From positions 2,542,001 to 2,606,000 of the forward strand of contig NZ_JARTVY010000001.1 in assembly GCF_031450805.1 (NCBI RefSeq): 64,000 bases of DNA, in the 5' to 3' direction. The stretch comes from Caballeronia sp031450805 (GTDB taxonomy: Bacteria > Pseudomonadota > Gammaproteobacteria > Burkholderiales > Burkholderiaceae). The number at the start of each line of letters is the position of its first letter. Position 1 is the first letter of the stretch. Positions 8,818-17,211 of this stretch are shown piece after piece. The notes beneath the pieces were generated by a model, which worked only from the letters and a program-made list of their open reading frames with translations, made no database searches and was not told the DNA's origin. The translations under genes and the position numbers were made by a program.

Positions 8818-8867
8818 ATGTTCGTCATGCGAACATGGATTCGTTTAGCGAACATCGGCATGTTAGT
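8818..8867. promoter_or_regulatory. Putative PcaR operator: repeated (A/G)CGAACAT half-sites
   Basis: Three near-identical 8-bp half-sites lie between pcaI and pcaR: ACGAACAT on the minus strand at 8818-8825, GCGAACAT at 8829-8836 (together a palindrome) and GCGAACAT again at 8848-8855 as a direct repeat. A fourth, imperfect inverted half-site, ATGTTAGT, follows at 8860-8867. The IclR-family regulators PcaU and PobR are known to bind a palindrome plus a third direct repeat, which fits this layout. Binding by this PcaR is inferred. Confidence 0.65.
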
Positions 8868-8940
8868 CCGGCGTTCGTTGCCATGTCAACGAAGGCCGCG
8901 CGATTCGCGGGTTTGTACCAAGTCTTCTTACCCGGAACTC

Positions 8941-9744
8941 ATGGACACTTTCTCTTCGGACGCGCAAGACGCGCCCTCCCGCCCCGGCGATGCCTACGTG
9001 CAGTCGTTCGCCCGCGGACTCGCCGTCATCCGCTCGTTCGACGCCAACCGCCCCGCGCAGACGCTGACCGAAGTGGCCGCCGCGGCGGGTCTCACGCGCG
9101 CCGGAGCGCGGCGCATCCTGCTGACGCTGCAGACGCTCGGCTACGTCGAGGCGGACGGGCGGCTTTTTCAGCTGACGCCGAAGATTCTCGACCTGGGCTT
9201 TGCCTATCTCACGTCGATGCCGTTCTGGAATCTCGCCGAGCCGGTCATGGAAGACCTCGTCGAGCAGGTTCACGAGAGTTGTTCGGCGGCCGTGCTCAAC
9301 GGCGCGGAGATCGTCTACGTGCTGCGGGTGCCGACGCACAAGATCATCACGCAGAACCTGTCGATCGGCAGCCGCCTGCCCGCGTTCTGCACGTCGATGG
9401 GCCGCGTGCTGCTGTCCGCGCTCGACGACGATCGGCTCGACGCGGTGCTCGACGCCAGCGATATCGTCGCCCGCACGCCGCATACGATCGTCGATCGCGC
9501 GGCGCTGAAGGAAGCGATCGTGGCCGTGCGCCGCCAGGGCTGGGCGATCGTCGATCAGGAACTGGAGGAGGGCCTGATATCGATGTCGGCGCCGATCCGC
9601 GACCGGCAGGGGCGCATCATCGCGGCGCTGAACATCAGCGGCAACGCGCAGCGCAAGAACGCGAAGCAGATGGTGAAGGCGTTCCTGCAGCCGTTGCAGG
9701 AGGCGGCGCAACGCGTATCCGACATGGTCGCACGGCGCGGCTGA
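8941..9744 (+). CDS. pcaR: IclR-family regulator of the pca genes
   Basis: The 267-residue protein has the IclR layout: a winged helix-turn-helix at about 20-80 (with TLTEVAAAAGLTRAGARRIL) and an effector domain at about 95-260. PcaR/PcaU-type regulators sense beta-ketoadipate or protocatechuate and activate pca genes. The start at 8941 (MDTFSSDAQ) is preferred over an upstream ATG at 8800, because the intervening region contains the operator repeats and the peptide it would add is unlike IclR proteins. No strong SD is visible. Its divergent position against pcaI supports the role. Confidence 0.88.
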   Translation: MDTFSSDAQDAPSRPGDAYVQSFARGLAVIRSFDANRPAQTLTEVAAAAGLTRAGARRILLTLQTLGYVEADGRLFQLTPKILDLGFAYLTSMPFWNLAEPVMEDLVEQVHESCSAAVLNGAEIVYVLRVPTHKIITQNLSIGSRLPAFCTSMGRVLLSALDDDRLDAVLDASDIVARTPHTIVDRAALKEAIVAVRRQGWAIVDQELEEGLISMSAPIRDRQGRIIAALNISGNAQRKNAKQMVKAFLQPLQEAAQRVSDMVARRG

Positions 9745-9751
9745 GCGCAGC

Positions 9752-10675
9752 ATGAACGACCTCGATCTGAACCTCATCCCCTTCCTCGTGGCGATCGAGG
9801 AAACGCGCAACGTGAGCCGCGCGGCCGAACGGCTCGGCGTCAGCCAGCCGCGCGTGTCGACGGCGCTCGGGCGGCTGCGCGAGTACTTCAACGATCCGCT
9901 TTTCGTTCGCACTTCGCGAGGCATGGAACCGACACCGCGCGCGCTCGCGCTCGTGCCCGCCGCCCGCGACGCGCTCGGGCGCATCGAGCGCGGCCTGCTC
10001 GATACGCAGCACTTCGATCCCTCTTCAAGCACCGATACTTTTTCGATCGCGCTATCGGATGTCGGCGAGATCGTGTTTCTTCCGCGCCTGTTGCAGGCGT
10101 TCGCGAAAGACGCGCCGCGCGCGAATCTGCGCTCGGTGTCGGCATCGCATGGGGATGTGGAGCGTGGGCTCGAAGCGGGCGACATCGATCTTGCGGTCGG
10201 CTATTTTCCCGACCTGCGCGGCAACAATTTTTTCCAACAGCGGCTCTTCTCGCATCGCTTCATCTGTCTGATGCGGCGAGATCATCCGTATGCAAACGAG
10301 CCACTGACGCTCGAACGCTTCGTCGAATGCGGACACGCCGTCGTGCGTGCCGAAGGACGAAGCCAGGAAGTGCTCGAGAACTATCTGGACAAGGAACGCG
10401 TCCGACGGCGCGCCGTGCTCGAAACGCCCCACTTCATGAGCCTGCCGTTCATTCTTTCGCGCACGGACCTCATCGCGACGGTGCCGCACGCGATCGGCTT
10501 TGCGTATGTGGCCGAGCACGCGTCGATCACGCTCGCCGAGCCGCCGCTTCCGTTGCCGCGCTTCGATCTGCGGCAGCACTGGCATCGCAAGTTTCATAAC
10601 GATCCGCGCACGACGTGGCTGCGCGGCATCGTCGCGTCACTCTTCAACGATGCACTCGACGAATGGCCCAAGTAA
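9752..10675 (+). CDS. LysR-family transcriptional regulator
   Basis: The 307-residue protein has an N-terminal LysR HTH (DLNLIPFLVAIEETRNVSRA to about residue 65) and a substrate-binding domain of the NahR/DntR/NodD type (about 90-300). It starts 7 bases after the pcaR stop codon on the same strand, so the two may be co-transcribed and this regulator may control an aromatic route feeding into pca. The inducer cannot be read from the sequence. Confidence 0.88.
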   Translation: MNDLDLNLIPFLVAIEETRNVSRAAERLGVSQPRVSTALGRLREYFNDPLFVRTSRGMEPTPRALALVPAARDALGRIERGLLDTQHFDPSSSTDTFSIALSDVGEIVFLPRLLQAFAKDAPRANLRSVSASHGDVERGLEAGDIDLAVGYFPDLRGNNFFQQRLFSHRFICLMRRDHPYANEPLTLERFVECGHAVVRAEGRSQEVLENYLDKERVRRRAVLETPHFMSLPFILSRTDLIATVPHAIGFAYVAEHASITLAEPPLPLPRFDLRQHWHRKFHNDPRTTWLRGIVASLFNDALDEWPK

Positions 10676-10734
10676 GCGTTTCCCGGTGAATTGGCGCTAA
10701 CATCGCCGTTTTCTTTCCTGGAAGGAAACGAGCG

Positions 10735-11628
10735 ATGGATGCGCTGACCAGTTTGCGCGTGTTCCGCGAAGTCGTCGATGCGGGCAGCTTTGTCAAAGCC
10801 GCAGAGCGTCTCGACATTTCGACCGCGATGACGAGCAAGCACGTCGCCAACCTGGAGCGGCAACTCGGCGTGCGTCTGCTCAACCGCACGACGCGGCATC
10901 TGAGCCTGACCGAAGCCGGCAGCGTCTATTACGAACAGTGCAGCGAAGCGCTCGACATTCTGAAGGCGGCCGAAGCGGCGGTCGGCATGCAGACGGCGCA
11001 GCCGCAAGGCGTGCTGAAGGTGACGGCGCCCGGCTGGTTCGCGAACCGGCGGTTCGCGGATTTGCTCGTCGCGTATCAGGCGCGGTATCCCGGCGTGCTC
11101 GTCGATCTGCGCCTCGAGAACCGCTTCGTCGATCTGGTCGAGGAAGGTTACGACATGGCGCTGCGCGCGACATCGGAGCCGTCGCCCTCGCTGATCGTAC
11201 GGCCGCTGTGCAAGACGCCGTTCGTGCTGGTCGGCTCGCGCGCCTATCTGGATCGGCACGGCGAGCCGCGCCATCCGGAGGATATCGCGCGCCATCGCCT
11301 AGTCCTGCCGACTTACACGAACATCGAGTCCGTCACGCTGACGGGCCCGGACGGCGTCTTTTCGGTGAAAAATCATGCGGTGCTGAAAACCAACGACAGC
11401 TCGATGGTGTTGCAACTCGTCCACGCCGGCATGGGGCTCGCCTACGTGCCTGTGTGGATGATCGACGAGGAACTGGCGTCGGGCGCGCTCGTGCACTTGT
11501 TGCCCGAGTATGGGGCGTTCGCGCCGTCGGTCTACGCCGTGTACACGAGTCGTAAATATATGACGACGAAGGTCCGTACGTTCATCGACTTCCTGTCCGA
11601 ATCGCTCGGTGAGCGCCCAAATTGTTAG
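10735..11628 (+). CDS. LysR-family transcriptional regulator
   Basis: This 297-residue protein has the LysR HTH at about 1-60 (SFVKAAERLDISTAMTSKHV) followed by the CrgA-type effector domain common in large Burkholderia LysR subfamilies. GGAAGGAAA lies just before the ATG. It is 59 bases downstream of another LysR gene and is not clearly paired with a divergent target, so the regulon is unknown. Its 3' end overlaps a possible small membrane-protein frame. Confidence 0.87.
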   Translation: MDALTSLRVFREVVDAGSFVKAAERLDISTAMTSKHVANLERQLGVRLLNRTTRHLSLTEAGSVYYEQCSEALDILKAAEAAVGMQTAQPQGVLKVTAPGWFANRRFADLLVAYQARYPGVLVDLRLENRFVDLVEEGYDMALRATSEPSPSLIVRPLCKTPFVLVGSRAYLDRHGEPRHPEDIARHRLVLPTYTNIESVTLTGPDGVFSVKNHAVLKTNDSSMVLQLVHAGMGLAYVPVWMIDEELASGALVHLLPEYGAFAPSVYAVYTSRKYMTTKVRTFIDFLSESLGERPNC

Positions 11629-11662
11629 GAACCATACGCAGTATGAAAGCGTCGCGTCGCGC

Positions 11663-11833
11663 ATGGCCTGGGCCGGGCGCATTTTCGGTTATCTGATTCC
11701 GTGCGCCGTGGCGCTCGTGATGGCGATGCGTTTTCGCAAGCGCCAGCAGTCGGCGGCCTCGCCTGCGCGTGCGGTCGATGAGACCGAGGACGCGGTGACC
11801 GCCGGCGAGGCATCGGCTGCCGCGGCTTCGTGA
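11663..11833 (+). CDS. Possible small membrane protein
   Basis: From the ATG at 11663 this frame gives 56 residues with one hydrophobic segment (GYLIPCAVALVMAM), a basic stop-transfer RFRKRQQ and a low-complexity Ala/Glu tail. A GTG at 11609 would add 18 residues but overlaps the LysR gene. No clear ribosome binding site is seen for either start. Third-position GC is high, as in real genes here, but the evidence is modest. Confidence 0.35.
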   Translation: MAWAGRIFGYLIPCAVALVMAMRFRKRQQSAASPARAVDETEDAVTAGEASAAAAS

Positions 11834-11930
11834 TCCCTGGCGCGTCGAAGGTGGATTTTGCGACGTTTGCAGCAAAAATCGCCGAAGCAGTTCTACTATT
11901 CGATTCGCTCTGATATACTTTCGCTCTTTC

Positions 11931-12008
<78 letters not shown>

Positions 12009-12011
12009 TTA

Positions 12012-12047
12012 AAAAGCCCACGCGAGTTTCATCGCGTGGGCTTTTTG
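12012..12047 (+). terminator. Rho-independent terminator of tRNA-Pro
   Basis: Perfect 15-bp stem (12012-12026 with 12033-12047), 6-nt loop, followed by further T residues (GTTTTTTC). It begins 5 bases after the tRNA CCA end. Confidence 0.93.
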
Positions 12048-12173
12048 TTTTTTCGGCCCGTACTTCTTCGAGCCGCCAGGCATCCTTCCCGAGACGCCAA
12101 AACAACACCAAATACTTGCTTGTCAGCAACTTAAACTCTATTCTTCGCGTGACACTTAAGGAGCGGCACTGCA

Positions 12174-12500
12174 ATGCCTTCGTCAGCTCGCGGATCGGTA
12201 TCGCGACGCCGAGTTCAGCCTGATCGTCCCTCATTCTCACTCCGCGCAGAAATCGAAAGATGGTTCAGCGCGGCAAGTGCTGCGCGCGTCGCGCGTTTCG
12301 GCCGCATCTATCCGGGCGGCAGCCGGTACGTCTGCGTCAGCGCACCCAATCGTCATCGCGGCGGACTCTTCGCGCTCTACTTCTTTCATCATGGCATCGA
12401 CGATTGGCGGATCTATCCGCCATCAGGCGTCGGGCCGAGCATCGTCTATTGGTCGTCGGCTGGCGGACCTTCGCAAAGCGCGCGCGTCGCACCGGGGTAA
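12174..12500 (+). CDS. Hypothetical protein, unknown family
   Basis: A 108-residue frame with AAGGAG 10 bases before the ATG and strong third-position GC, so it looks translated. The N terminus is basic and Ser/Arg-rich. The centre (about 38-90) has a globular-looking core with several aromatic residues: RIYPGGSRYVCVS, then GLFALYFFHHGIDDWRIYPP. No signal peptide or membrane segment. It stands alone between tRNA-Pro and the convergent merR gene. I do not recognise it. Confidence 0.5.
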   Translation: MPSSARGSVSRRRVQPDRPSFSLRAEIERWFSAASAARVARFGRIYPGGSRYVCVSAPNRHRGGLFALYFFHHGIDDWRIYPPSGVGPSIVYWSSAGGPSQSARVAPG

Positions 12501-12517
12501 TGCGCCCCGTCAGGCGA

Positions 12518-12542
12518 AAAAAACCGCGATGCGTGATCGCGG
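12518..12542 (-). terminator. Terminator of the merR gene
   Basis: 7-bp stem CCGCGAT/ATCGCGG (12524-12530 with 12536-12542, 5-nt loop). On the minus strand it is followed by a run of 7 T. It lies 10 bases past the merR stop codon. Confidence 0.8.
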
Positions 12543-12551
12543 CTCTTCTTG

Positions 12552-12935
12552 TCACCCGCCCAGCAAGCCGATGACCTGCAGCAACTCCTTGCGCAACTGC
12601 TCGACATCGACCGCCGGTTGCTGCGGTTCCGCTGCAGCCTGAGCGTCGGCGTTCGCGGCGTCGTCATCGATCGCGCGCCCCTGCGAATCCAGCCGGTTGC
12701 GCGCGCCATTGATCGTGAAGCCCTGCTCGTACAGCAACTCGCGGATGCGCCGGATCAGCAAGACTTCGTGGTGCTGATAATACCGACGATTCCCCCGCCG
12801 CTTCACCGGCCTCAACTGCGTGAATTCCTGCTCCCAATAGCGCAGCACGTGCGGCTTGACACCGCACAGCTCGCTGACTTCGCCAATCGTGAAATAACGC
12901 TTGGCCGGGATCGGAGGCAAGACGACTTTTTCCAT
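12552..12935 (-). CDS. MerR-family transcriptional regulator
   Basis: The 127-residue protein has the MerR winged HTH (about 13-80): YFTIGEVSELCGVKPHVLRY, then WEQEF and the wing GNRRYY. The C-terminal part is short, Ala/Gln/Asp-rich, and lacks metal-binding Cys pairs, so it is not a metal sensor. This gene directly downstream of ihfA is a constant feature of Burkholderiaceae. Its targets are not evident here. Confidence 0.9.
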   Translation of the reverse strand: MEKVVLPPIPAKRYFTIGEVSELCGVKPHVLRYWEQEFTQLRPVKRRGNRRYYQHHEVLLIRRIRELLYEQGFTINGARNRLDSQGRAIDDDAANADAQAAAEPQQPAVDVEQLRKELLQVIGLLGG

Positions 12936-13018
12936 CGTCGATCAACCATCGTTTGAGTGATGTCGATTGAAGCGCGGCGGTCGAACTGCAGGGAGCGCCC
13001 ATCGGCGCACGGAACGCG

Positions 13019-13426
13019 TCAACGAGTGAGGCTCGTCTCCGCGCCCGTTTCGACCAGCGCCTTCAGTTTCTGGCTTGCATGAAAAGTGACGACCCGCCGC
13101 GCTGCAATCGGAATGGCTTCACCGGTCTTGGGATTGCGCCCGGGGCGCTGAGGCTTGTCGCGCAACTGGAAATTGCCGAACCCCGACAGCTTGACGCTGT
13201 CGCCGCTCTCGAGCGCGTCGCGGATGACTTCGAAGAACGCTTCGACCATGTCCTTCGCTTCGCGCTTGTTGAGGCCGACGTGGTCGAACAGCATTTCAGC
13301 CAGTTCGGCCTTCGTGAGCGTCGGCGTGTCGTTCGACATCGCGCCCGAAGCAGTGCTGTCTCGGGTCATGGCGCTGCGCTGCGCCGAAAGAAGGGCTTCG
13401 AAATCACTCGAGTTCATTTGGTTCAT
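13019..13426 (-). CDS. ihfA: Integration host factor subunit alpha
   Basis: IHF-alpha pairs with IHF-beta to bend DNA in recombination, replication and transcription. The core (about residues 37-125) is diagnostic: LTKAELAEMLFDHVGLNKR, SGFGNFQLRDK, then RPGRNPKTGE and the DNA-intercalating arm. From the first ATG the product is 135 residues, with a 30-residue N-terminal extension absent from E. coli IHF-alpha. An internal ATG at residue 30 would give a standard 106-residue protein. Neither start has a good SD, so the true N terminus is uncertain. It follows pheT by 63 bases, as in E. coli. Confidence 0.93.
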   Translation of the reverse strand: MNQMNSSDFEALLSAQRSAMTRDSTASGAMSNDTPTLTKAELAEMLFDHVGLNKREAKDMVEAFFEVIRDALESGDSVKLSGFGNFQLRDKPQRPGRNPKTGEAIPIAARRVVTFHASQKLKALVETGAETSLTR

Positions 13427-13489
13427 ATCGGTAAAACGGCGCGAAACAAGTTTTGACTTGGCGATCCCTGCGGACGGGCCAACTGCAGG

Positions 13490-15922
13490 CTATCCACGCA
13501 ACCGCGCGCCGTGTACTCGAGCCAGGCGATCCACCAGCGTCCTGATCGCCGTGTCGACCGTTTCGTCCTGAAGCGTGCCGCCAGTATCTTGCAACGTTAC
13601 ACGGAAGGCAAGACTTTTCTCATGCTCTCGCAAACCACCGGAAGTGTTTGATTTTGGACGGAATTCGTCGAAAAGCGCAACCCTCGTGACGTGCTTGCAG
13701 GCGGGCTCGGAACGGGCATTTTCGAGCTCGTCCAGCAGCGCCTGGACCGGCACGGACTGGTCGACGACGATCGCAATATCGCGCCGCACCGGCGGAAATT
13801 TCGATACTTCCGACGGCACCGGCAGCGCGCGTTCCATCAACGCTTCGGCTTCGATTTCGAAGAGGATGGGCGCGTGCGGCAAGTCGTATGTCTGCAGCCA
13901 GCGCGGATGCAGTTCGCCGATCCAGCCGACCGCGCGTCCCGCCACTTCGATGCGCGCGCTGCGCCCCGGATGCAGTGCCGGATGCTCGGCCTTGACGAAG
14001 CGTGGCACGACGGGCGCGAAGAGCGCTTCGACATCGCCCTTCACGTCGAAGAAGTCGACGTTGCGCGAAGCCGCGCCCCACTGTTCCTCGATCGCCGGAC
14101 CATACGCGAGACCGCCGATCATCTTCGGCTGTGCGAAACCTTCGACCGCCAGCTCGCCCGCCTTCACGGATGCGTCGCGCAAAAACACGCGCCCCGCTTC
14201 GAACACGCGAATGCGGTCGGCACGGCGATTCAGGTTGTAGCGCAGCACGTCGATCAGGCTGCCGAACATGGTCGTGCGCATGACCGAGAGCTGGCTCGCG
14301 ATGGGGTTGATCAGCTTCACCGGAATCTCGTTGCCGGCGAAGTTCTTCTCCCACTCGGCATCGACGAAGCTGAAGTTGACCGTCTCCGCATAGTCACGCG
14401 CGGCCACGGCGTGACGCAGCACATGGATGGAGCGCTTCGTTTCGTTCGTGCGGCGCATCTCGCTTGCGGCCACCGGCGGGCGCGCCGGAATCTTCTCGAA
14501 GCCGTAGATGCGCGCGACTTCCTCGATCAGATCTTCCTCGATCTCGATATCGAAGCGATACGGCGGCGGCGTGACCCTGAAGGTATCGCCATCGCGTTCG
14601 AACGCAAGATTGAGCCGCGTGAAAATCTGCGCGATCTCTTCCGCACCGATTTCCACGCCGATGATGCGATGCGCGCGCGATACGCGCATCGACACCGGAT
14701 GACGCTCGGGCACGTTCGCGATCTGGTCGTCGACGGGACCGGCCTGGCCGCCGCAGATATCGACAATCAGCTGCGAGATGCGCTCGATGTGCTCGACGGT
14801 CGTCGAATAATCCACGCCGCGTTCGAAGCGATGCGCCGCGTCCGTCGAGAAGTTGTACTTGCGCGCGCGCCCGCGGATGGCGTCCGGCCACCAGAACGCG
14901 GCTTCGAGATAGATGTTCGTGGTGTCGAGCGAGACGGCCGTGCTGTCGCCACCCATGATGCCCGCGAGACTTTCGACGTGCGAGTCGTCCGCGATGACGC
15001 CGACGGTTTCGTCGAGTTCGACGGTGTTGCCGTTGAGCAGCTTGAGCGATTCGCCCTTCTTGCCCCAGCGCACTTCGATTGCACCGTGAATCTTGTCGAG
15101 GTCGAACACGTGCGACGGGCGGCCGAGTTCGAGCATAACGTAGTTAGAAATATCCACGAGAGCCGAAATGCTGCGCTGGCCCGCGCGTTCGAGGCGCTCG
15201 ATCATCCATTGCGGGGTCTTCGCGCGCGCGTTCACGCCGCGAATCACGCGACCCGAGAAACGCCCGCACAGATCCGGCGCGAGCACCTTGACCGGCAGCT
15301 TTTCGTCGAGCGTCACGTTGACGGCCGGCATGTCCGGCGTCTTCAGCGGCGCGCCGGTGATCGCGGCCGTTTCGCGCGCGACGCCGAACACCGAGAGGCA
15401 ATCCGCCTTGTTCGGGGTGAGCTTGATCTCGAAGACCGTGTCGTCGAGATTCAGCGCCTCGCGGATGTCCTGGCCGACCTTCGCATCGGCGGACAGGATC
15501 AAAAGACCGCTGTGATCTTCCGACAGCTTCAGCTCGCGCGCCGAACAGAGCATGCCCTGACTGTCGATGCCGCGCAGTTTCGTCGGCTTGATCGCGAACG
15601 GCTCACCGCCCGCTTCGACCGGCGGGAGCACTGCGCCGATCAGCGCCACCGGCACCTTGATGCCCGGCGACACATTGGGCGCGCCGCAGACGATGTTCAA
15701 CTGCTCGCCCGTGCCGGCATCGACCTGGCAGACGTTGAGCTTGTCGGCGTTCGGATGCTTCGCCACTTCCAGCACTTGCCCGACGACGATCTTCGTGGTC
15801 GGCGGCGCAACGGCGCGCAGGTCTTCGACTTCGAGACCGGCCATCGTGAGCGCGTGGGCGAGTTCGTCGGTGGACAGTTTGGGATCGACGAAGCTGCGAA
15901 GCCAGGATTCGGGGAATTGCAT
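13490..15922 (-). CDS. pheT: Phenylalanine--tRNA ligase subunit beta
   Basis: The large subunit of phenylalanyl-tRNA synthetase, 810 residues, the usual length. Domains in order: an N-terminal tRNA-binding (EMAP/OB) domain at about 40-150 (VGQVLEVAKHPNADKLNVCQ), the B3/B4 editing domain at about 210-380, B5 at about 400-475, a catalytic-like core at about 485-690 and the C-terminal FDX-ACB anticodon-binding domain at about 715-809 (SKFPPVRRDIAIVVD). It forms an alpha2-beta2 enzyme with PheS, encoded 83 bases upstream on the same strand. Confidence 0.98.
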   Translation of the reverse strand: MQFPESWLRSFVDPKLSTDELAHALTMAGLEVEDLRAVAPPTTKIVVGQVLEVAKHPNADKLNVCQVDAGTGEQLNIVCGAPNVSPGIKVPVALIGAVLPPVEAGGEPFAIKPTKLRGIDSQGMLCSARELKLSEDHSGLLILSADAKVGQDIREALNLDDTVFEIKLTPNKADCLSVFGVARETAAITGAPLKTPDMPAVNVTLDEKLPVKVLAPDLCGRFSGRVIRGVNARAKTPQWMIERLERAGQRSISALVDISNYVMLELGRPSHVFDLDKIHGAIEVRWGKKGESLKLLNGNTVELDETVGVIADDSHVESLAGIMGGDSTAVSLDTTNIYLEAAFWWPDAIRGRARKYNFSTDAAHRFERGVDYSTTVEHIERISQLIVDICGGQAGPVDDQIANVPERHPVSMRVSRAHRIIGVEIGAEEIAQIFTRLNLAFERDGDTFRVTPPPYRFDIEIEEDLIEEVARIYGFEKIPARPPVAASEMRRTNETKRSIHVLRHAVAARDYAETVNFSFVDAEWEKNFAGNEIPVKLINPIASQLSVMRTTMFGSLIDVLRYNLNRRADRIRVFEAGRVFLRDASVKAGELAVEGFAQPKMIGGLAYGPAIEEQWGAASRNVDFFDVKGDVEALFAPVVPRFVKAEHPALHPGRSARIEVAGRAVGWIGELHPRWLQTYDLPHAPILFEIEAEALMERALPVPSEVSKFPPVRRDIAIVVDQSVPVQALLDELENARSEPACKHVTRVALFDEFRPKSNTSGGLREHEKSLAFRVTLQDTGGTLQDETVDTAIRTLVDRLARVHGARLRG

Positions 15923-16005
15923 GTGTGTCTACGTTCGAAATGTGAGGTTCTCTCGTTCGGCTTCTTGCGACATTGCGCTGCCGAACGCCGCGGGCCGTGC
16001 GTCTT

Positions 16006-17019
16006 TCAGGCGAACTGTCGCAGGAAACGCAGATCGTTTTCGAAGAACAGGCGCAGGTCCTGCACGCCGTAACGCAGCATCGTGAGACGCTCGAGGCCGC
16101 TGCCGAATGCGAAGCCGATATACCGCTCCGGGTCCAGACCCATGTTTCGGATGACGGTCGGGTGCACCTGCCCGGAGCCCGAGATTTCCAGCCACTTGCC
16201 GGCGTTCTTGCCGTGTTCGAACATCATGTCGATTTCGGCGGACGGTTCCGTGAACGGGAAATACGACGGACGGAAGCGCACGAGGATGTCGTCGCGCTCA
16301 AAGAACTTCTTGAGAAAGTCGGTATAGACGCCCTTCAGATCCGCGAAGCTGATGTTCTCTTCAATCCACAGGCCTTCGACCTGGTTGAACATCGGCGAGT
16401 GCGTGGCGTCGCTGTCCACACGATACGTGCGACCCGGCACGATCACCTTGATCGGCGGCTTGTTCATGCGCGCGTAGCGAACCTGCATCGGGCTGGTATG
16501 CGTGCGAAGCAGCAGCGGTCGGCCTTCGGCGTCCTTGCCGTCGACGTAGAAGGTGTCCTGCATCGAACGCGCCGGATGATTCTCGGGACTGTTCAACGCG
16601 GTGAAGTTGTACCAGTCGGTTTCGATTTCCGGACCGTCGGCCACGTCGAAACCGATGGTCCCGAAAATCTGCTCGACGCGCTCCCACGTGCGCATGACCG
16701 GATGCAGCGTGCCGACGCCCGCGCCGCGCCCCGGCAGCGTCACGTCGATGGCCTCGGCCGCGAGCCGCTGATTCAGGAGCGCATCGGCCAGCGCCTGACG
16801 GCGCGCGTTGAGCGCCGCTTCGACCTGCTGCTTCGCCACGTTGATGCGCGCGCCTTCGGTTTTCTTCGCGTCGGGATCGAGCTTGCCGAGGCCCTTCAGC
16901 AGCTCGGTGAGCGCGCCGGATTTGCCCAGGAAGCGCGCTTTCTCGTTCTCGAGCGTGGCGGCATCGTTGGCGTTTTCAAAGGCGCTTTTCGCGTCGGTGA
17001 CAATCTGGTCCAGATCCAT
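16006..17019 (-). CDS. pheS: Phenylalanine--tRNA ligase subunit alpha
   Basis: The catalytic subunit, 337 residues from MDLDQIVTDAK. An N-terminal coiled coil (about 1-85) binds tRNA. The class II core carries motif 2 (near THTSPMQVRYARM and the following Arg residues) and motif 3 (GLDPERYIGFAFGSGLERL) near the C terminus. An ATG three codons earlier (17028) is also possible; neither start has a strong SD, and I chose the one that matches family N termini. The leader between rplT and pheS holds two hairpins that could regulate expression. Confidence 0.97.
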   Translation of the reverse strand: MDLDQIVTDAKSAFENANDAATLENEKARFLGKSGALTELLKGLGKLDPDAKKTEGARINVAKQQVEAALNARRQALADALLNQRLAAEAIDVTLPGRGAGVGTLHPVMRTWERVEQIFGTIGFDVADGPEIETDWYNFTALNSPENHPARSMQDTFYVDGKDAEGRPLLLRTHTSPMQVRYARMNKPPIKVIVPGRTYRVDSDATHSPMFNQVEGLWIEENISFADLKGVYTDFLKKFFERDDILVRFRPSYFPFTEPSAEIDMMFEHGKNAGKWLEISGSGQVHPTVIRNMGLDPERYIGFAFGSGLERLTMLRYGVQDLRLFFENDLRFLRQFA

Positions 17020-17058
17020 TGATCCCATCTTTTCAACGTCGAAGTTCTAACTGAATTA

Positions 17059-17108
17059 CGGTTTTGCGCGTGCCCTGCCAGAGCGTGCTCAAGTCATGCG
17101 CAAAACCG
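17059..17108 (-). promoter_or_regulatory. Long-range inverted repeat in the pheS leader
   Basis: CGGTTTTGCGC (17059-17069) is exactly complementary to GCGCAAAACCG (17098-17108), an 11-bp stem with a 28-nt loop, located 40-90 bases upstream of pheS. No Phe-rich leader peptide is seen. The role (promoter symmetry or mRNA structure) is unknown. Confidence 0.4.
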
Positions 17109-17118
17109 TCCGTCCAAC

Positions 17119-17149
17119 GAAAACGGGGCTCGGTGAGAGCCCCGTTTTC
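17119..17149 (-). terminator. Hairpin between rplT and pheS
   Basis: Perfect 13-bp stem GAAAACGGGGCTC/GAGCCCCGTTTTC with a 5-nt loop (17132-17136), ending in TTTTC on either strand. On the minus strand it can end part of the rplT transcripts, leaving readthrough or a new promoter to express pheST. Confidence 0.8.
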
Positions 17150-17211
17150 TGCTTGAACGCCGCCGTTCGTACGGCAACGTTCAGGCGAACCACGCAGTAC
17201 TAATTTCGCAA

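Noticed and set aside
13691..16072. 793-codon open frame on the plus strand antisense to pheT
   Set aside because: Arg/His/Ala-rich shadow translation typical of high-GC DNA, crossing pheT and the pheT-pheS gap. No domain and no SD.
17029..17211. Phe-rich leader peptide (PheM-like) before pheS
   Set aside because: There is no start codon on the minus strand before the hairpin and no run of Phe codons. The only short ATG frame there ends after two codons.
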